64,000 bases of DNA from JAVJSD01 sp040219575 (GCA_040219575.1 JAVJSD010000120.1:194970-258969); one strand, 5' to 3'; shown: positions 51,631 to 61,169, numbered from the stretch's first letter. Translations and numbers: made by a program. Notes: generated from the letters alone by a model not told the origin.

Positions 51631-52698
51631 GTGCGACGCCATCGGGGAGTGTTGACGATCGTGATGTTGGTGGCCCTCGGCGTGCCGGGGCTGGCTGCGG
51701 TCGGTTACTACTTCTGGCTGAACAATCTGCCGCACCCGCGCGACGCCGACCGCGACGCGCTGCTGCGGTGGCTGGTGCTGCGCGACGTGGCCGCCGAGTC
51801 GAGCGACGTACAGGTCGCCCTGGTCGATCGCCTGCAGGAGGAATTGCTCAATGGGCTGCAGCCGGGCGGCGCCGGATCCGGCGTCCTCGTTGGAAGCTAT
51901 CGCCGACAACTGCGGCAGAACCTTCACACGCTGGAGCATGTGTGGTTCACCACGCGCGTCGAGCAGTATGCCGAAACCGCGCCGCCGAAAAAGCATGCGT
52001 TTCTCGAACAGCAGATCGCGGTGATCGCCGCCTGGTCGTCGCTGGCCGGAGACGCCGAGGGCGACGCGCCGGCTAGTGGCGGCGAAACGACCAGCGGCGG
52101 CGAAACGACCAGCGGCGCTACGGGTTTCTTCGACAACATCGAAGACTGGATCGCCGAAGCCCAGGGAGAGCAGCGACGGAATATGATGCGGGGCGTGCAG
52201 GACGGCCTGGTCTGCTGGCTGTCGACCCGCGATCTGGCGGAGCAGCCGATGGCGCTGCGCCGCGACTTGGCGCTGCGGATCGCGCGCGAGCTCGACGCCG
52301 GCGTCGAAGTTAGCGATGGACAAGGCATGCCGCCAACGCGCCGCGAGCAATTAACCGCCAACGGTTTGCTGCTGTTGGAAGCCTGGCTGCACGAACAGGC
52401 GGCGCGCTACGCGAAACTCGAGGGCGAAGCAAAGCTCGCGTTCCTCGACGGCAAGATCGACACGCTGGCCGGTTGGAATCTCGCCGCCCTGATGCCGCAC
52501 GCCGACGACGCCGAACAAGCCGGCGCCGCCGCGTCGTTCTTGAAGCTCTCGCAACAGGTCGACGCCTGGATCGCACGGGCCGACGCCGACCAGAGGCCGC
52601 AGCTCCAGCAACTCGCCAACGACTTCCGCGGCCGCGTCTTCATGCGCACGCTCACCGGCACCCTGCCATCGCCAAAGCAACGGCGCGCGTCCCCGTAG
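51631..52698 (+). CDS. Hypothetical exported or membrane-anchored protein
   Basis: A 355-residue protein starting with GTG (GGGAG six bases upstream). Residues 8-28 are hydrophobic (TIVMLVALGVPGLAAVGYYF), giving an anchor or signal. The rest is helical with two duplicated halves (about 50-170 and 190-330) that share LExxLxxQ-like patterns and a Gly/Thr-rich joint (SGGETTSGGETTSGATGFFD). Unknown function. It is followed by a family A repeat and a sulfatase in the other orientation. Confidence 0.6.
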   Translation: MRRHRGVLTIVMLVALGVPGLAAVGYYFWLNNLPHPRDADRDALLRWLVLRDVAAESSDVQVALVDRLQEELLNGLQPGGAGSGVLVGSYRRQLRQNLHTLEHVWFTTRVEQYAETAPPKKHAFLEQQIAVIAAWSSLAGDAEGDAPASGGETTSGGETTSGATGFFDNIEDWIAEAQGEQRRNMMRGVQDGLVCWLSTRDLAEQPMALRRDLALRIARELDAGVEVSDGQGMPPTRREQLTANGLLLLEAWLHEQAARYAKLEGEAKLAFLDGKIDTLAGWNLAALMPHADDAEQAGAAASFLKLSQQVDAWIARADADQRPQLQQLANDFRGRVFMRTLTGTLPSPKQRRASP

Positions 52699-52759
52699 CG
52701 GAACTCGCCAGAGTTCCGAGACATCGACCGGGATTCGGAAGTCTGGCGACTTCCGCTAC
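52695..52759. repeat. Family A double-hairpin repeat (REPIN-like)
   Basis: GTAGCGGAACTCGCCAGAGT... Left hairpin GAACTC-GCCA-GAGTTC, right hairpin GAAGTC-TGGC-GACTTC, outer arms GTAGCGGA/TCCGCTAC. Lies between convergent genes. Confidence 0.85.
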
Positions 52760-52773
52760 GAGCGTCGGGCGTC

Positions 52774-54333
52774 CTACTTGCGGATTTCCACCGGCACGGC
52801 GTTCTTCTGTGGCTCGCCGGGCGTGCTGCGTCCTTCGGCGACGTATTTCTCCAGCAGCGCGGTCAAGCGGCTGACGAATTCCGGATGCTCCGCCTGCAGG
52901 TTCGACTCCTCGCCCACGTCGGCCGACAGGTCGTACAGCTGAATCGGCGGCAGCTCGTCGGTCTTGTCGCGCCCGGGGCGCGGCGCGCTCCATCCGCCCG
53001 AACCGGGGCACAATTCCAGCTTCCAGTTCCCCTGGCGAATGGCGAACGAACCGTTGATCGAATGGTGCACCACCGCCTCGCGCACCGGCCGCTTCGCCTC
53101 GCCGGTAAGCACGGGCAGGAAGCTGACGCTGTCCTCGGCCGCGTCGTCGGGCACCTGCACGCCGACGATCTCCGCCGCGGTGGCGGTGAGGTCGGTAAGA
53201 CACAGCAGTTGATCGCTCACCTGGCCCGCCTTCACTTTCGCCGGCCAACGGACGAGGAACGGAATGCGGTGGCCGCCTTCGAAGATGTCGGCCTTGTGGC
53301 CGCGATAGACGTAGCTGGGATCGTGTCCCTTGGCCAGCAGTTCCTCGAACTTGGCCTGCGGCGAGCAGCCGTTGTCGCTGGTGACGATGACCAGCGTGTT
53401 CTCGGCCAGGCCGTGATCGTCCAACTTCCGCAGCACCTGGCCGATGGCCCAGTCGGTCTGCATCACGAAATCGGCGTAGGCGTTCAGCCCGCTCTTGCCC
53501 CGCCACTGGCCGGTCGGCAGGATCGGCGTGTGCGGCGACGCCAGCGGCAAGTAAAGGAAGAACGGCTTGCCGGTCCGCGCGTCGGCCACCCGATCGTCGA
53601 TGTAATCGACCGCCTTGCTGGCCAGCGTGGGCAACACGTCGGCGGCGTCGAAGCCGGGGGCGGTGGGGCCTTTCCGCGTCGTGCCGCCCGGGCGGCCCTC
53701 CATCATGGCGAAGGCCTTGTCCTCGGTCGGCAGCGCCACGACGTGGTCGTCTTCGATGAACGTGTAGGGCACCATGTCGAGCGACGCGCTGATGCCGTAG
53801 TAATAGTCGAAGCCGACCGCGTTAGGACCGTTGGCGATCGGCTTGGAGTAATCGACGTTCCAAACCTGCGCCGCGGATTCGATGGTGAGTTCGGAAACGT
53901 CCTTGCCTTCGAGCTTCACCCAGTCCATGCCCAGATGCCACTTGCCGATGCAGGCGGTGTGGTAGCCTTGCTCCTTCAGCATCGAGGCGACCGTCATGCG
54001 TCCGGGCTCGATCAATCGCGGGCTGAGTCCGCCCAGCACGCTGCGCTGCAATTTGCTGCGCCAGGCGTACCGGCCGGTGAGCACCCCGTAGCGCGTCGGC
54101 GTGCAGACGGCCGAACCGGAATGCACGTCGGTGAACTTCATGCCGTCGGCGGCCAGCGAGTCCATGTGCGGCGTGGCGATCTTGCACTCGGGATTGAGGC
54201 AGGCGACGTCGCCGTAGCCCAGGTCGTCGCAGAGGATGTAGACGATGTTCGGCGGGGCGTCGGCGGCGGACGCCAGCGCGGTCCACAGGCAGGCGAGCAC
54301 GAACGAGAACACAGCGGCGGCCGAAAGCTTCAT
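52774..54333 (-). CDS. Secreted arylsulfatase (family S1)
   Basis: A 519-residue sulfatase. Signal peptide residues 1-24 (ALASAADAPPNI), metal-binding DD at 36-37, formylglycine motif C77-T-P-T-R followed by YGVLTGRYAW, then GKWHLGMDW and later DNGCSPQAKFEEL. It is the third sulfatase of the window, 11 kb from the other two. It needs maturation by a formylglycine-generating enzyme not found here. The start at 54333 puts a clean signal peptide at the N-terminus. Confidence 0.93.
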   Translation of the reverse strand: MKLSAAAVFSFVLACLWTALASAADAPPNIVYILCDDLGYGDVACLNPECKIATPHMDSLAADGMKFTDVHSGSAVCTPTRYGVLTGRYAWRSKLQRSVLGGLSPRLIEPGRMTVASMLKEQGYHTACIGKWHLGMDWVKLEGKDVSELTIESAAQVWNVDYSKPIANGPNAVGFDYYYGISASLDMVPYTFIEDDHVVALPTEDKAFAMMEGRPGGTTRKGPTAPGFDAADVLPTLASKAVDYIDDRVADARTGKPFFLYLPLASPHTPILPTGQWRGKSGLNAYADFVMQTDWAIGQVLRKLDDHGLAENTLVIVTSDNGCSPQAKFEELLAKGHDPSYVYRGHKADIFEGGHRIPFLVRWPAKVKAGQVSDQLLCLTDLTATAAEIVGVQVPDDAAEDSVSFLPVLTGEAKRPVREAVVHHSINGSFAIRQGNWKLELCPGSGGWSAPRPGRDKTDELPPIQLYDLSADVGEESNLQAEHPEFVSRLTALLEKYVAEGRSTPGEPQKNAVPVEIRK

Positions 54334-54380
54334 GACGGAGACGACTCCAGAAACAGCGGGAGAGGGAAGACGCGAATCGT

Positions 54381-54404
54381 ACGACGGACGTCGACATCCG
54401 TCGC
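54381..54404. repeat. Family B palindromic repeat
   Basis: ACGACGGACGTCGACATCCG... with near-perfect self-complementarity (one mismatch), 47 bases before the start of the sulfatase gene. Confidence 0.7.
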
Positions 54405-54461
54405 ATTCAGGATGTTGCATTCTCGCATCAAACGCCCCGACGTTCCACTCCAGCCGACTTC

Positions 54462-54536
54462 GTAGCGGAAGTCGTGAGACTTCCGACAGCATTGAGAGAC
54501 GGCATCGAAGAGACGGAACTCTCACGAGTTCCGCTA
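54462..54536. repeat. Family A double-hairpin repeat (REPIN-like)
   Basis: Left hairpin GAAGTC-GTGA-GACTTC and right hairpin GAACTC-TCAC-GAGTTC, outer arms GTAGCGGA / TCCGCTAC. The loops are complementary to one another. It sits between the divergent sulfatase and convergent isomerase genes. Confidence 0.85.
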
Positions 54537-54626
54537 CAAGTCAAACCGTCGCGACGGGCGAAGAAGTCCGTCGTACTGCGGAAACGCCTCCGCTACGCCA
54601 AGACAGACGCAACTCCGGCGCGTTTG

Positions 54627-55727
54627 CTATTGCTTCGCGATTGGCGCAACCAGATCGAGTTGCTTCGCCGCATACGCCAACGACCGGCGCACGTTGCTGT
54701 CCTCGGCCTCAATCCGCTCGTCAGGCGACAAGTCGGCGACCCGCGGCAGCGGATCCTTCGGCTTATTGGCGCGGACCAGCGTCAGCATCCGCGCCAGTTG
54801 CCGAGCGGGCAGTTCCTCGAACGTGGCCCAATACCGATCGGTCAGGCAGGGGATCTCCAACGGATCGCGGGTGATCATCTCCAGACTGAACTGCAGCTTC
54901 GGATTGGCCCTGCGGAGAGCGACGAGCATTCGCGACAGGTCGAGCATACCCCGGCCCAGCGGCACCTCCGACAACAGAAAACCTTGCTCGTATTCCTCGA
55001 CCGCCATGTCCTTGAGGTGCGCCGATGCGGCCCAGGGCGCGAGGATCTCCACCGCCTCGTAAGGGTCGTCGAGCAACGCCAGGTTGTTGCCGGTGTCGAC
55101 GCAAACGCCGACGTGCGGGCTGTCGAATTGCCGCATCAACTCCGCCAGCCCTTCCGCGCGAAAATCCTTGTGGTTTTCGACGGCGAGCCGCACCTCGTGC
55201 CGCGCGACGACCGGCGCCGCCAGGCGCAGGCGGATTCGCGACGCGTCGCGAAAGCGTCGAAACTCCTCCGCGGTGCTGAAGGTCTCGTAGCGCCGACCGC
55301 TGAGCATCACGGTTCGCAACACCGTCGCGCCGCACGCTTTGGCAAAGCGGACCTCTTCGTCGAAGCGTTTGACATCGTCGGCGTCGGCCGGCAGGCGGAT
55401 CGATCCCTCCACGAACATGCCGACTTGTTCGGCCCGCTCGCGCAAGTGTTCGGCGCGGCGCGCGTCCCCTGCTCCCAAGCCGATTTGGATGCCGCCGGCG
55501 CCTCGCACACGACAGTACTCGAGAAACGCCGCCGGATCGCGGAGGTCGAGATTGCCGCCGGTCGCCTTCCGCCGCAACAGCGCGCCGTACGAGGCCGATC
55601 CGACGCCCAATTGGGTGGTCGTGACCACATCTTCCGCGCCACGGGCATGCTGCGTCATCGCAGCCGCCGCCAACGCGGCCGGCGCCGCGGCGGCCAGTCG
55701 CAACACGTCGCGTCGATCCATAGACAT
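54627..55727 (-). CDS. Xylose-isomerase-like TIM-barrel protein with Tat signal
   Basis: A 366-residue protein. Its first 35 residues form a Tat-type signal (MDRRDVLRLAAAAPAALAAA). The rest is a sugar phosphate isomerase/epimerase-type (AP endonuclease 2) barrel: phrases VRLAVENHKD, VGVCVDTGNNLALLDDP and SLEMITRDPL carry the acidic and His metal ligands. It probably converts a ketose or polyol derivative outside the cytoplasm. GAGGA lies 8 bases before the ATG at 55727; a second Met two codons later is also possible. Confidence 0.8.
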   Translation of the reverse strand: MSMDRRDVLRLAAAAPAALAAAAMTQHARGAEDVVTTTQLGVGSASYGALLRRKATGGNLDLRDPAAFLEYCRVRGAGGIQIGLGAGDARRAEHLRERAEQVGMFVEGSIRLPADADDVKRFDEEVRFAKACGATVLRTVMLSGRRYETFSTAEEFRRFRDASRIRLRLAAPVVARHEVRLAVENHKDFRAEGLAELMRQFDSPHVGVCVDTGNNLALLDDPYEAVEILAPWAASAHLKDMAVEEYEQGFLLSEVPLGRGMLDLSRMLVALRRANPKLQFSLEMITRDPLEIPCLTDRYWATFEELPARQLARMLTLVRANKPKDPLPRVADLSPDERIEAEDSNVRRSLAYAAKQLDLVAPIAKQ

Positions 55728-55800
55728 CAGGGTTTCCTCTTCAAGGAGAACAGGTGCCGCGTGCAACTTCGGCGTCAACACGATCCGCCGACGACTTGGC

Positions 55801-56679
55801 CTAAAACGCCAACTGGTTTCTCTCTCCCCCAGCCCGCGTGGCGAGTTGATTCAACACCGACGTGCTGGTGCCGTAGCGCAGGAATCGGACGTGCCCGTCG
55901 GCGAAAAAGAAGTTCGTTCCTTCCGGATGCCAGCTCCAGAAGTGAAACAGGTGGGCCGAGGAATCGGCGCCCACGGAGAGCCCCAACTCGGTGCTGAGCA
56001 GGCTGTCCCCCTCGCCGGTCGCATCGCGCCCGCTGCCGCAACACCACCAGCCGTACAGCAGGTCGTCGATGTTGGGTCGCTCGCCGATCGCAATCGTATT
56101 CGAGAGGCCGTCGACGATCGCGCCGTAAGAGACCCGGCTGTCGCGATACAACACACCGTCCTCCGCATGCCGCGTCGTTCCCATCACGCCGAAGTAGTTG
56201 TGGGTGGAGTAGGTATAGCTTGTGCCGACGTAGTCCTGGTGCGAGCGGGGATCGCCCGGGCAATTTAAGACTTCCAGCGGCGTGGCGGGAACGCCGGTTC
56301 GCGGTTGTCCGGCGTGATGGTCGGTGAAGCAGTTGCGGCCCGGTCCCGTCTCGTTCATGTGGCGGTCGAACATCGCCACCTGCTCGATGAACGGCAGCAG
56401 GAAGCGGTGATAACTCCAGTATTCCGGGCGTTTCAGTCCCGGCGGCAGTTGGTGATTGACGTCGTGGTAGGTATGCAAGGCGATCCCTACCTGCCGCATG
56501 TTGTTCTGGCAGGCGCTGCGTCCCGCCGACAACCGCGCGTATTGAACCGCCGGCAACAGCAGCGCCGCCAGCAGGCCGATGATCGCGATCACCACCAGCA
56601 ACTCGATCAGCGTAAACGCGCCCCGACCGCATCTCCCGCCGGCGCGGAGGGCGTATTGGCTACTGGGTGTTGTCGGCAT
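55801..56679 (-). CDS. DUF1559 pseudopilin-like protein
   Basis: A 292-residue protein. Residues 20-46 form a type IV prepilin-like signal (GAFTLIELLVVIAIIGLLAA), cleaved before Phe22 with the usual Glu at +5. The remainder is the DUF1559 domain: CQNNMRQVGIALHTYHDVN, NYFGVMG and NTIAIGER phrases and FFFADGHVRFLRYGTS at the end. Dozens of such proteins occur per planctomycete genome. It is coupled to the lipoprotein gene upstream (the two overlap by 20 bases). Confidence 0.93.
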   Translation of the reverse strand: MPTTPSSQYALRAGGRCGRGAFTLIELLVVIAIIGLLAALLLPAVQYARLSAGRSACQNNMRQVGIALHTYHDVNHQLPPGLKRPEYWSYHRFLLPFIEQVAMFDRHMNETGPGRNCFTDHHAGQPRTGVPATPLEVLNCPGDPRSHQDYVGTSYTYSTHNYFGVMGTTRHAEDGVLYRDSRVSYGAIVDGLSNTIAIGERPNIDDLLYGWWCCGSGRDATGEGDSLLSTELGLSVGADSSAHLFHFWSWHPEGTNFFFADGHVRFLRYGTSTSVLNQLATRAGGERNQLAF

Positions 56680-57037
56680 CGTGGAGTTCGAAGTCTTTGG
56701 TGAAAGGGCCTTGCGGGGGCGCCACGAACTCGAATTCCCAGCGACCCCCGGGGGAGTTCTGGAACTTGTCCTCGACGGGAATTTGGATCAGCACGCGTTG
56801 CGGCCCCGAGACCGGGCCATTGAGCGAGGTGAATCGATACGTTCCGTTTTTGACTTCGCCGTTGGCGGCCGGCGCGTCGTCGGGAAGGAAGCTGATCGTG
56901 GCCTTGGGCACCGCCCGACCGTCGAGCAGCACGCGGCCGCCGCCTTCCAGCCGACGCACACCGTCCTGCGAGCAACCAGCGGCGCCGACGACCAGACAGC
57001 CAAGCCACAACCCGGGGGCGAGGTGACGGAATGCCAT
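56660..57037 (-). CDS. Small lipoprotein (carboxypeptidase-regulatory-like)
   Basis: A 125-residue lipoprotein. The signal has a lipobox VGAAGC with Cys22. After it comes a short beta-sandwich: VLLDGRAVPKATISFLPDD, TYRFTSLNGPVSG, a carboxypeptidase-regulatory (peptidase M14 associated) type domain. It precedes the DUF1559 gene and overlaps its start by 20 bases, a very common planctomycete pair. The ATG at 57037 removes the Arg/Cys-rich false extension. Confidence 0.82.
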   Translation of the reverse strand: MAFRHLAPGLWLGCLVVGAAGCSQDGVRRLEGGGRVLLDGRAVPKATISFLPDDAPAANGEVKNGTYRFTSLNGPVSGPQRVLIQIPVEDKFQNSPGGRWEFEFVAPPQGPFTKDFELHDADNTQ

Positions 57038-57135
57038 CCGACAGGAGAATCTGGGAAGCAGGAAGCAACGTCGCGAGTCGCCGGAGCTCATGGAGGTTCA
57101 ATATCCCGAACCGGCCGCCGGCGATCAAGGCTTTT

Positions 57136-60100
57136 TCAAGCCGCTTCCTTCTTTCGAGAGCTTTCCCTCACCGGTTGCCTGTCGGCGGCGAACAACTCCA
57201 CGCCGGCGGGAATCGTGCGCACGTTGAGGTCGCGCTGCGGGAACGGAATCTCGATGTCCGACTGCCGGAACAACTTGTCGACCGTCGTGTGCAACTCGTG
57301 AATCACCTGCAGGCGATTCTCCAGGCTCGGTAGGAAGGCCCGCAGGCAGAAGTTGAGGCAACTGTCGCCGAAGCCCTCGAACGTGGCCAGCGGCGGCGGA
57401 TTGTCGAGCACCAGCGGGTTCTCGCGCGCCGCTTTCAGCAGCAACTCCCGCACCAGGTCGGTGTCGGAACCGTACTTCACGCCGACTTCCACCACCACGC
57501 GGTTCACTTGGTCCGACAGCGTCCAGTTGAGCAACTTGCCGGTGATGAACTCCTTGTTGGGAACGATGAACTCCTTGCGATCCCAGTTGATGATGGTGGT
57601 GGCCCGGATGCGGATTCGCGAAACGACGCCCGAGGTGTCGTCGATGGTCACGATGTCGCCGACCCGGATGGGGCGTTCGAACAACAGAATCAAACCGGCG
57701 ACGAAGTTGGCGAACATCTCCTGCAGGCCGAACGCCAATCCGAAGGTGAGCGCCGTGGCCAGCCATTGAATCTGCGACCAATACAGCCCCACCGTCTTGC
57801 AGCCGGCGATCACGCCGACCAGCACGATGGCGTAGCTGGCCAAGGTGGTGATCGCGTAGCGCACCGAGTTCTCCAGCGGCAGACGCTGCAGCACCGCCAT
57901 CTCCAGCAGGCCCGGAATGTTGCGCGCCGACGCGAACGTCACGCTGGCGATGATCAGCGCCAGGCCCACGTCGGCCAGCGTGATGCTCCGCAGCACGTCG
58001 CGGGTGACGGTCGTCTCCGGGGCGTCGGCCGTGGCGGCGACGATCTCGGTCTCCGAGACGGTCGTCGTCCACAACGTCCAGTGATCGAGGATCCGCAGCG
58101 CCGGAACCACGTCGCTCCAGACCAGCCACAGGCCGATCAACGACGCCGCGACCATGGCCGTGGCCAGCAGACGCTTGGTCTGCGCGCTATGCGCCTGATA
58201 GTCCGGCGCCTGAGGGTCCACTCCGATCATCGCCTGCGGACTCAACCCCGCCCCCACCGACTGGCTCGGCGATGACTCGCCCGACGACGCGCGGCGGCGA
58301 CGGGCTTCCTCGATCGTGAACTTGCGACGCACCATCAACACCAACCGCATCAGCAACGCCCGGGCCACGACCAGGGCCAACATCAGGCAGATGGAGATGA
58401 ACAGCCGAAACGCCAGTTGCCGGGCCGTGTAGTGATATCCGAACAGACTCAAGGCGCCGATGCTGCCCGCGGCGGTGACGCCCGCCCAACACCAGACGTG
58501 TTTGAAACGATCGAGCCAGCCGCCCGGTTGGTAGGCGGTCATCTCGCGAAAGCCCGCCGAATTGGGCGACAGCAGCCGAAACAGGAAGAACATCATCAAC
58601 ATCGACCCGACGATCAGCCCGACGCGTTCGAAAACGTCGTGGCCGTGTTCGGGGTCCGAGGCCTGCAGCGTCGTCGTCAGCAGCACCAGCGGCAGCGAAA
58701 ACAACAAGATCCACCGCAAGTTGCGGCGCACCCCGAGCGTGGCCGAGGTCGGCCAACCGAAGTGCGCCTCGGCCAGTCCGCCGGCGCGGCAGGTCTGCCG
58801 CATCAACTCCAGCGGCAGGTAGGTCCAGGCCGTCAGCCAGCACGCTTCGGCCAGGCCGGTCATCAATTCGTCGCCGTCGGCCAGCGGCGACAATCGCCAA
58901 CCCCAGAAGAAGAACACGGCGGGCCACGGTACGGAGATGAGCGCGGTTTGAACGGCCGTGCGACCGGTGGGCAGGAAGCGATAGCAAGTGCCGCGCTGGG
59001 CGACTTCGCCCAGTGCGCGGATCTGCCGCCGCCAGCGCATGCCGAGCGCCAGCAAAATCGCCAACAGCACCAACGCTCCCAGGTAGATGAAAGGCTGGTT
59101 GCGCGCGTCCTCCCAAATGCGCCCGCCGACGTCGAGCCAGGCCGCCGGCGCCAGCGCCTCGAGGTCGCTTGGGTCGAGACGCAGGTCGTTGTACAGCGGC
59201 TTGCTGCTGCGAATCCACAGCACCCGCTCGTCGATGTAGCCCTGGTACTGCTCGGTCAAATCGATGAGCTGCCGCTCGGTGGTGTCCAGCTCCACCAGCG
59301 TGTCGAAATACTTGCCGTTGCTGCGAATCAGCGTGTCGAGATACTCGCACTTGCGGTCCAGCACGTGCCGGGCGGCGTCCTCCAGGCGGGCGCGCTTCTC
59401 GCGCGACAAGTCCGACGCCTCGGAGCTGAGCAGCTTTCGCACCAGCGGATCGGGATTGGCCAGCAATGAACGTTCATCGTCGTACTCGAACAGCGCCAAC
59501 TGAGCCGTATCGATCAACTGGCCGCGCTGTTGCACGTTATGCCGGCGACGGCGCAGGTCGGGAAGCTCGCCGCGTTGTTTGCGCAGCATCAAGCCGATCG
59601 GGCCGGTCAGCCCGACACTGTCGACTTTCTTCTTCGTCTGCGTGAGCTGCCGTTGAACCTCTTCGTAGCGCTCTTTGACGCGCTTGAGGCTCGCCTCGAC
59701 CTCGGCGAGCGAACCGGTCAGCGTCTGCGTCGCCTCGGCGTACTGTTGATTCTCCTCGGCGAGCGGGCGCAAAAGCGGATGAGCCCGCACCACTTCTTCC
59801 TGCGCCTGGCGAACGGCCAGCACGGCCGCCTCGTCCCGCTTGCGCCGCACCGCCTGGTTGTGGAGATCGAATTCCTTCTGCGTTGTCGCGATTTGCATCG
59901 CCACGAGATCCCGCTGGGCGCGGATGAAGTCGGCCGCCTCCTCGGCGTCGTAACGGGCCAGCTCGTTCTGCCAGACGGGCAGCTGCTTCTCCGTCAGCGC
60001 GCGGCGGGCCGCCAACTCGGTGCGACGTGCCTGCGTCAGCAGCGGCGGCTCATCGGCGGGGGGCGGCGTGTCGAGCTGCTTCTTCAGTTCTTCCAGTTTC

Positions 60101-60786
60101 TGCGGCGCCGCCAACAACAACGCCCGCAAATCCTTTCGTCGCGTGGCCCGGGCGGCCGGCTCCGCCACCAGTCGATCCAGCACGCCTTTCAATTCGTTGA
60201 GCTGCAATTCCTTGGCCGACAACTTCGGCTCGAGTTCCGAAAGCGGCGCGTCGGCCACCGGCTCGACGACGCCCCCCTGCAGCGTCTCCTGTTCGCGGCG
60301 AATCTCACGCACGCGGCTCTGCACGTTGTCGGCGTCGGCCTTGTGCTTGGCCCCGAGTTCGGCCGACTGCTCCAGTTGCTGGATCTGCTCCAAGGCCTGG
60401 CGGTACAGATCGGCGATCCGTTTCTTCACGTCGTCGGCCAGGTCGGGCGATTCCTCGGCTTCCTTGCGACGGGCCTCAATGTCGGCGGCGGTCAGGGGAA
60501 CCGCGGCGGCCGGCGGAGGGGTCGCCGGAGCGGTCGCCGAGGGGAGCGACGATGTCGTGGCGGGCGCCGAAGCCGGTACCGTCGCACCGCCCGTCGCGGC
60601 GTCGCCCACCGGTCCGCCAGCAGGCGGCGTGGTCGACAGCACTGGCGGATTCAGAACCGGCTGCAAGGGAGCCTCGGCCGGCGGTTCGCTCTGCCCCCAG
60701 GCCGCCGTCGCCAAGATGAGGTAAAGAATCGTCGCGAGCGGCGACCCGCCGCGGGCAACTGCGTACTTTCCACGTGATCGTGGCAT
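57136..60786 (-). CDS. Large mechanosensitive channel (MscK/MscM-like)
   Basis: A 1216-residue protein. An N-terminal signal peptide (TILYLILATAAWGQ) is followed by a Pro/Ala-rich linker and a long coiled-coil region (about 90-540, with Glu/Gln/Leu-rich heptads). Then come about 11 membrane segments and the MscS domain with its signature QEMFANFVAGLILLFERPIR, VGDIVTIDDTSGVV, RIRIRATTIINWDRKE. It opens under membrane tension to release solutes during osmotic downshock. The start at 60786 gives the signal peptide; upstream frames are Arg-rich. It is divergent from gadB. Confidence 0.9.
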   Translation of the reverse strand: MPRSRGKYAVARGGSPLATILYLILATAAWGQSEPPAEAPLQPVLNPPVLSTTPPAGGPVGDAATGGATVPASAPATTSSLPSATAPATPPPAAAVPLTAADIEARRKEAEESPDLADDVKKRIADLYRQALEQIQQLEQSAELGAKHKADADNVQSRVREIRREQETLQGGVVEPVADAPLSELEPKLSAKELQLNELKGVLDRLVAEPAARATRRKDLRALLLAAPQKLEELKKQLDTPPPADEPPLLTQARRTELAARRALTEKQLPVWQNELARYDAEEAADFIRAQRDLVAMQIATTQKEFDLHNQAVRRKRDEAAVLAVRQAQEEVVRAHPLLRPLAEENQQYAEATQTLTGSLAEVEASLKRVKERYEEVQRQLTQTKKKVDSVGLTGPIGLMLRKQRGELPDLRRRRHNVQQRGQLIDTAQLALFEYDDERSLLANPDPLVRKLLSSEASDLSREKRARLEDAARHVLDRKCEYLDTLIRSNGKYFDTLVELDTTERQLIDLTEQYQGYIDERVLWIRSSKPLYNDLRLDPSDLEALAPAAWLDVGGRIWEDARNQPFIYLGALVLLAILLALGMRWRRQIRALGEVAQRGTCYRFLPTGRTAVQTALISVPWPAVFFFWGWRLSPLADGDELMTGLAEACWLTAWTYLPLELMRQTCRAGGLAEAHFGWPTSATLGVRRNLRWILLFSLPLVLLTTTLQASDPEHGHDVFERVGLIVGSMLMMFFLFRLLSPNSAGFREMTAYQPGGWLDRFKHVWCWAGVTAAGSIGALSLFGYHYTARQLAFRLFISICLMLALVVARALLMRLVLMVRRKFTIEEARRRRASSGESSPSQSVGAGLSPQAMIGVDPQAPDYQAHSAQTKRLLATAMVAASLIGLWLVWSDVVPALRILDHWTLWTTTVSETEIVAATADAPETTVTRDVLRSITLADVGLALIIASVTFASARNIPGLLEMAVLQRLPLENSVRYAITTLASYAIVLVGVIAGCKTVGLYWSQIQWLATALTFGLAFGLQEMFANFVAGLILLFERPIRVGDIVTIDDTSGVVSRIRIRATTIINWDRKEFIVPNKEFITGKLLNWTLSDQVNRVVVEVGVKYGSDTDLVRELLLKAARENPLVLDNPPPLATFEGFGDSCLNFCLRAFLPSLENRLQVIHELHTTVDKLFRQSDIEIPFPQRDLNVRTIPAGVELFAADRQPVRESSRKKEAA

Positions 60787-61169
60787 CGTGCTTGGTTCCA
60801 TCCTTGGAATCGGCGTTGGCGGCGCGCAATCCACAACCGTGGCAGAGCGCGCGGGGGCGTGGCCGCGTCGCGGCGACATGGGCAATTGGCAATGGAGAGG
60901 AAAGCGCCGCCGTCCGGCCGGTCCGGCGGGAGGCGAAACGGTATCGCTCCCACGCAATAGCGTCAACGTCGATTCATCGCTCAATCCGTCGCCCGCGACA
61001 ATCTGTCGCCGCGCGCACGGTGGTCGCCGGAAGCGATTCTGATATCCTGGGCGACGCCGGTCGCTGTGTTGCGCCGTTTCCGCGATGAAAACCAATGCGG
61101 GAGGCAATCGCCAGACCACCCCGCCAAGCAGGCGATTCTCGACCCTGGACGAAAAAAAGGAGTGCCGCG
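60787..61169. other. Divergent promoter region between mscK-like gene and gadB
   Basis: The 383-base non-coding gap between two divergent stress genes. It carries AT-rich patches near 61035-61050 and must hold both promoters, but none is clear enough to name. Confidence 0.4.
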
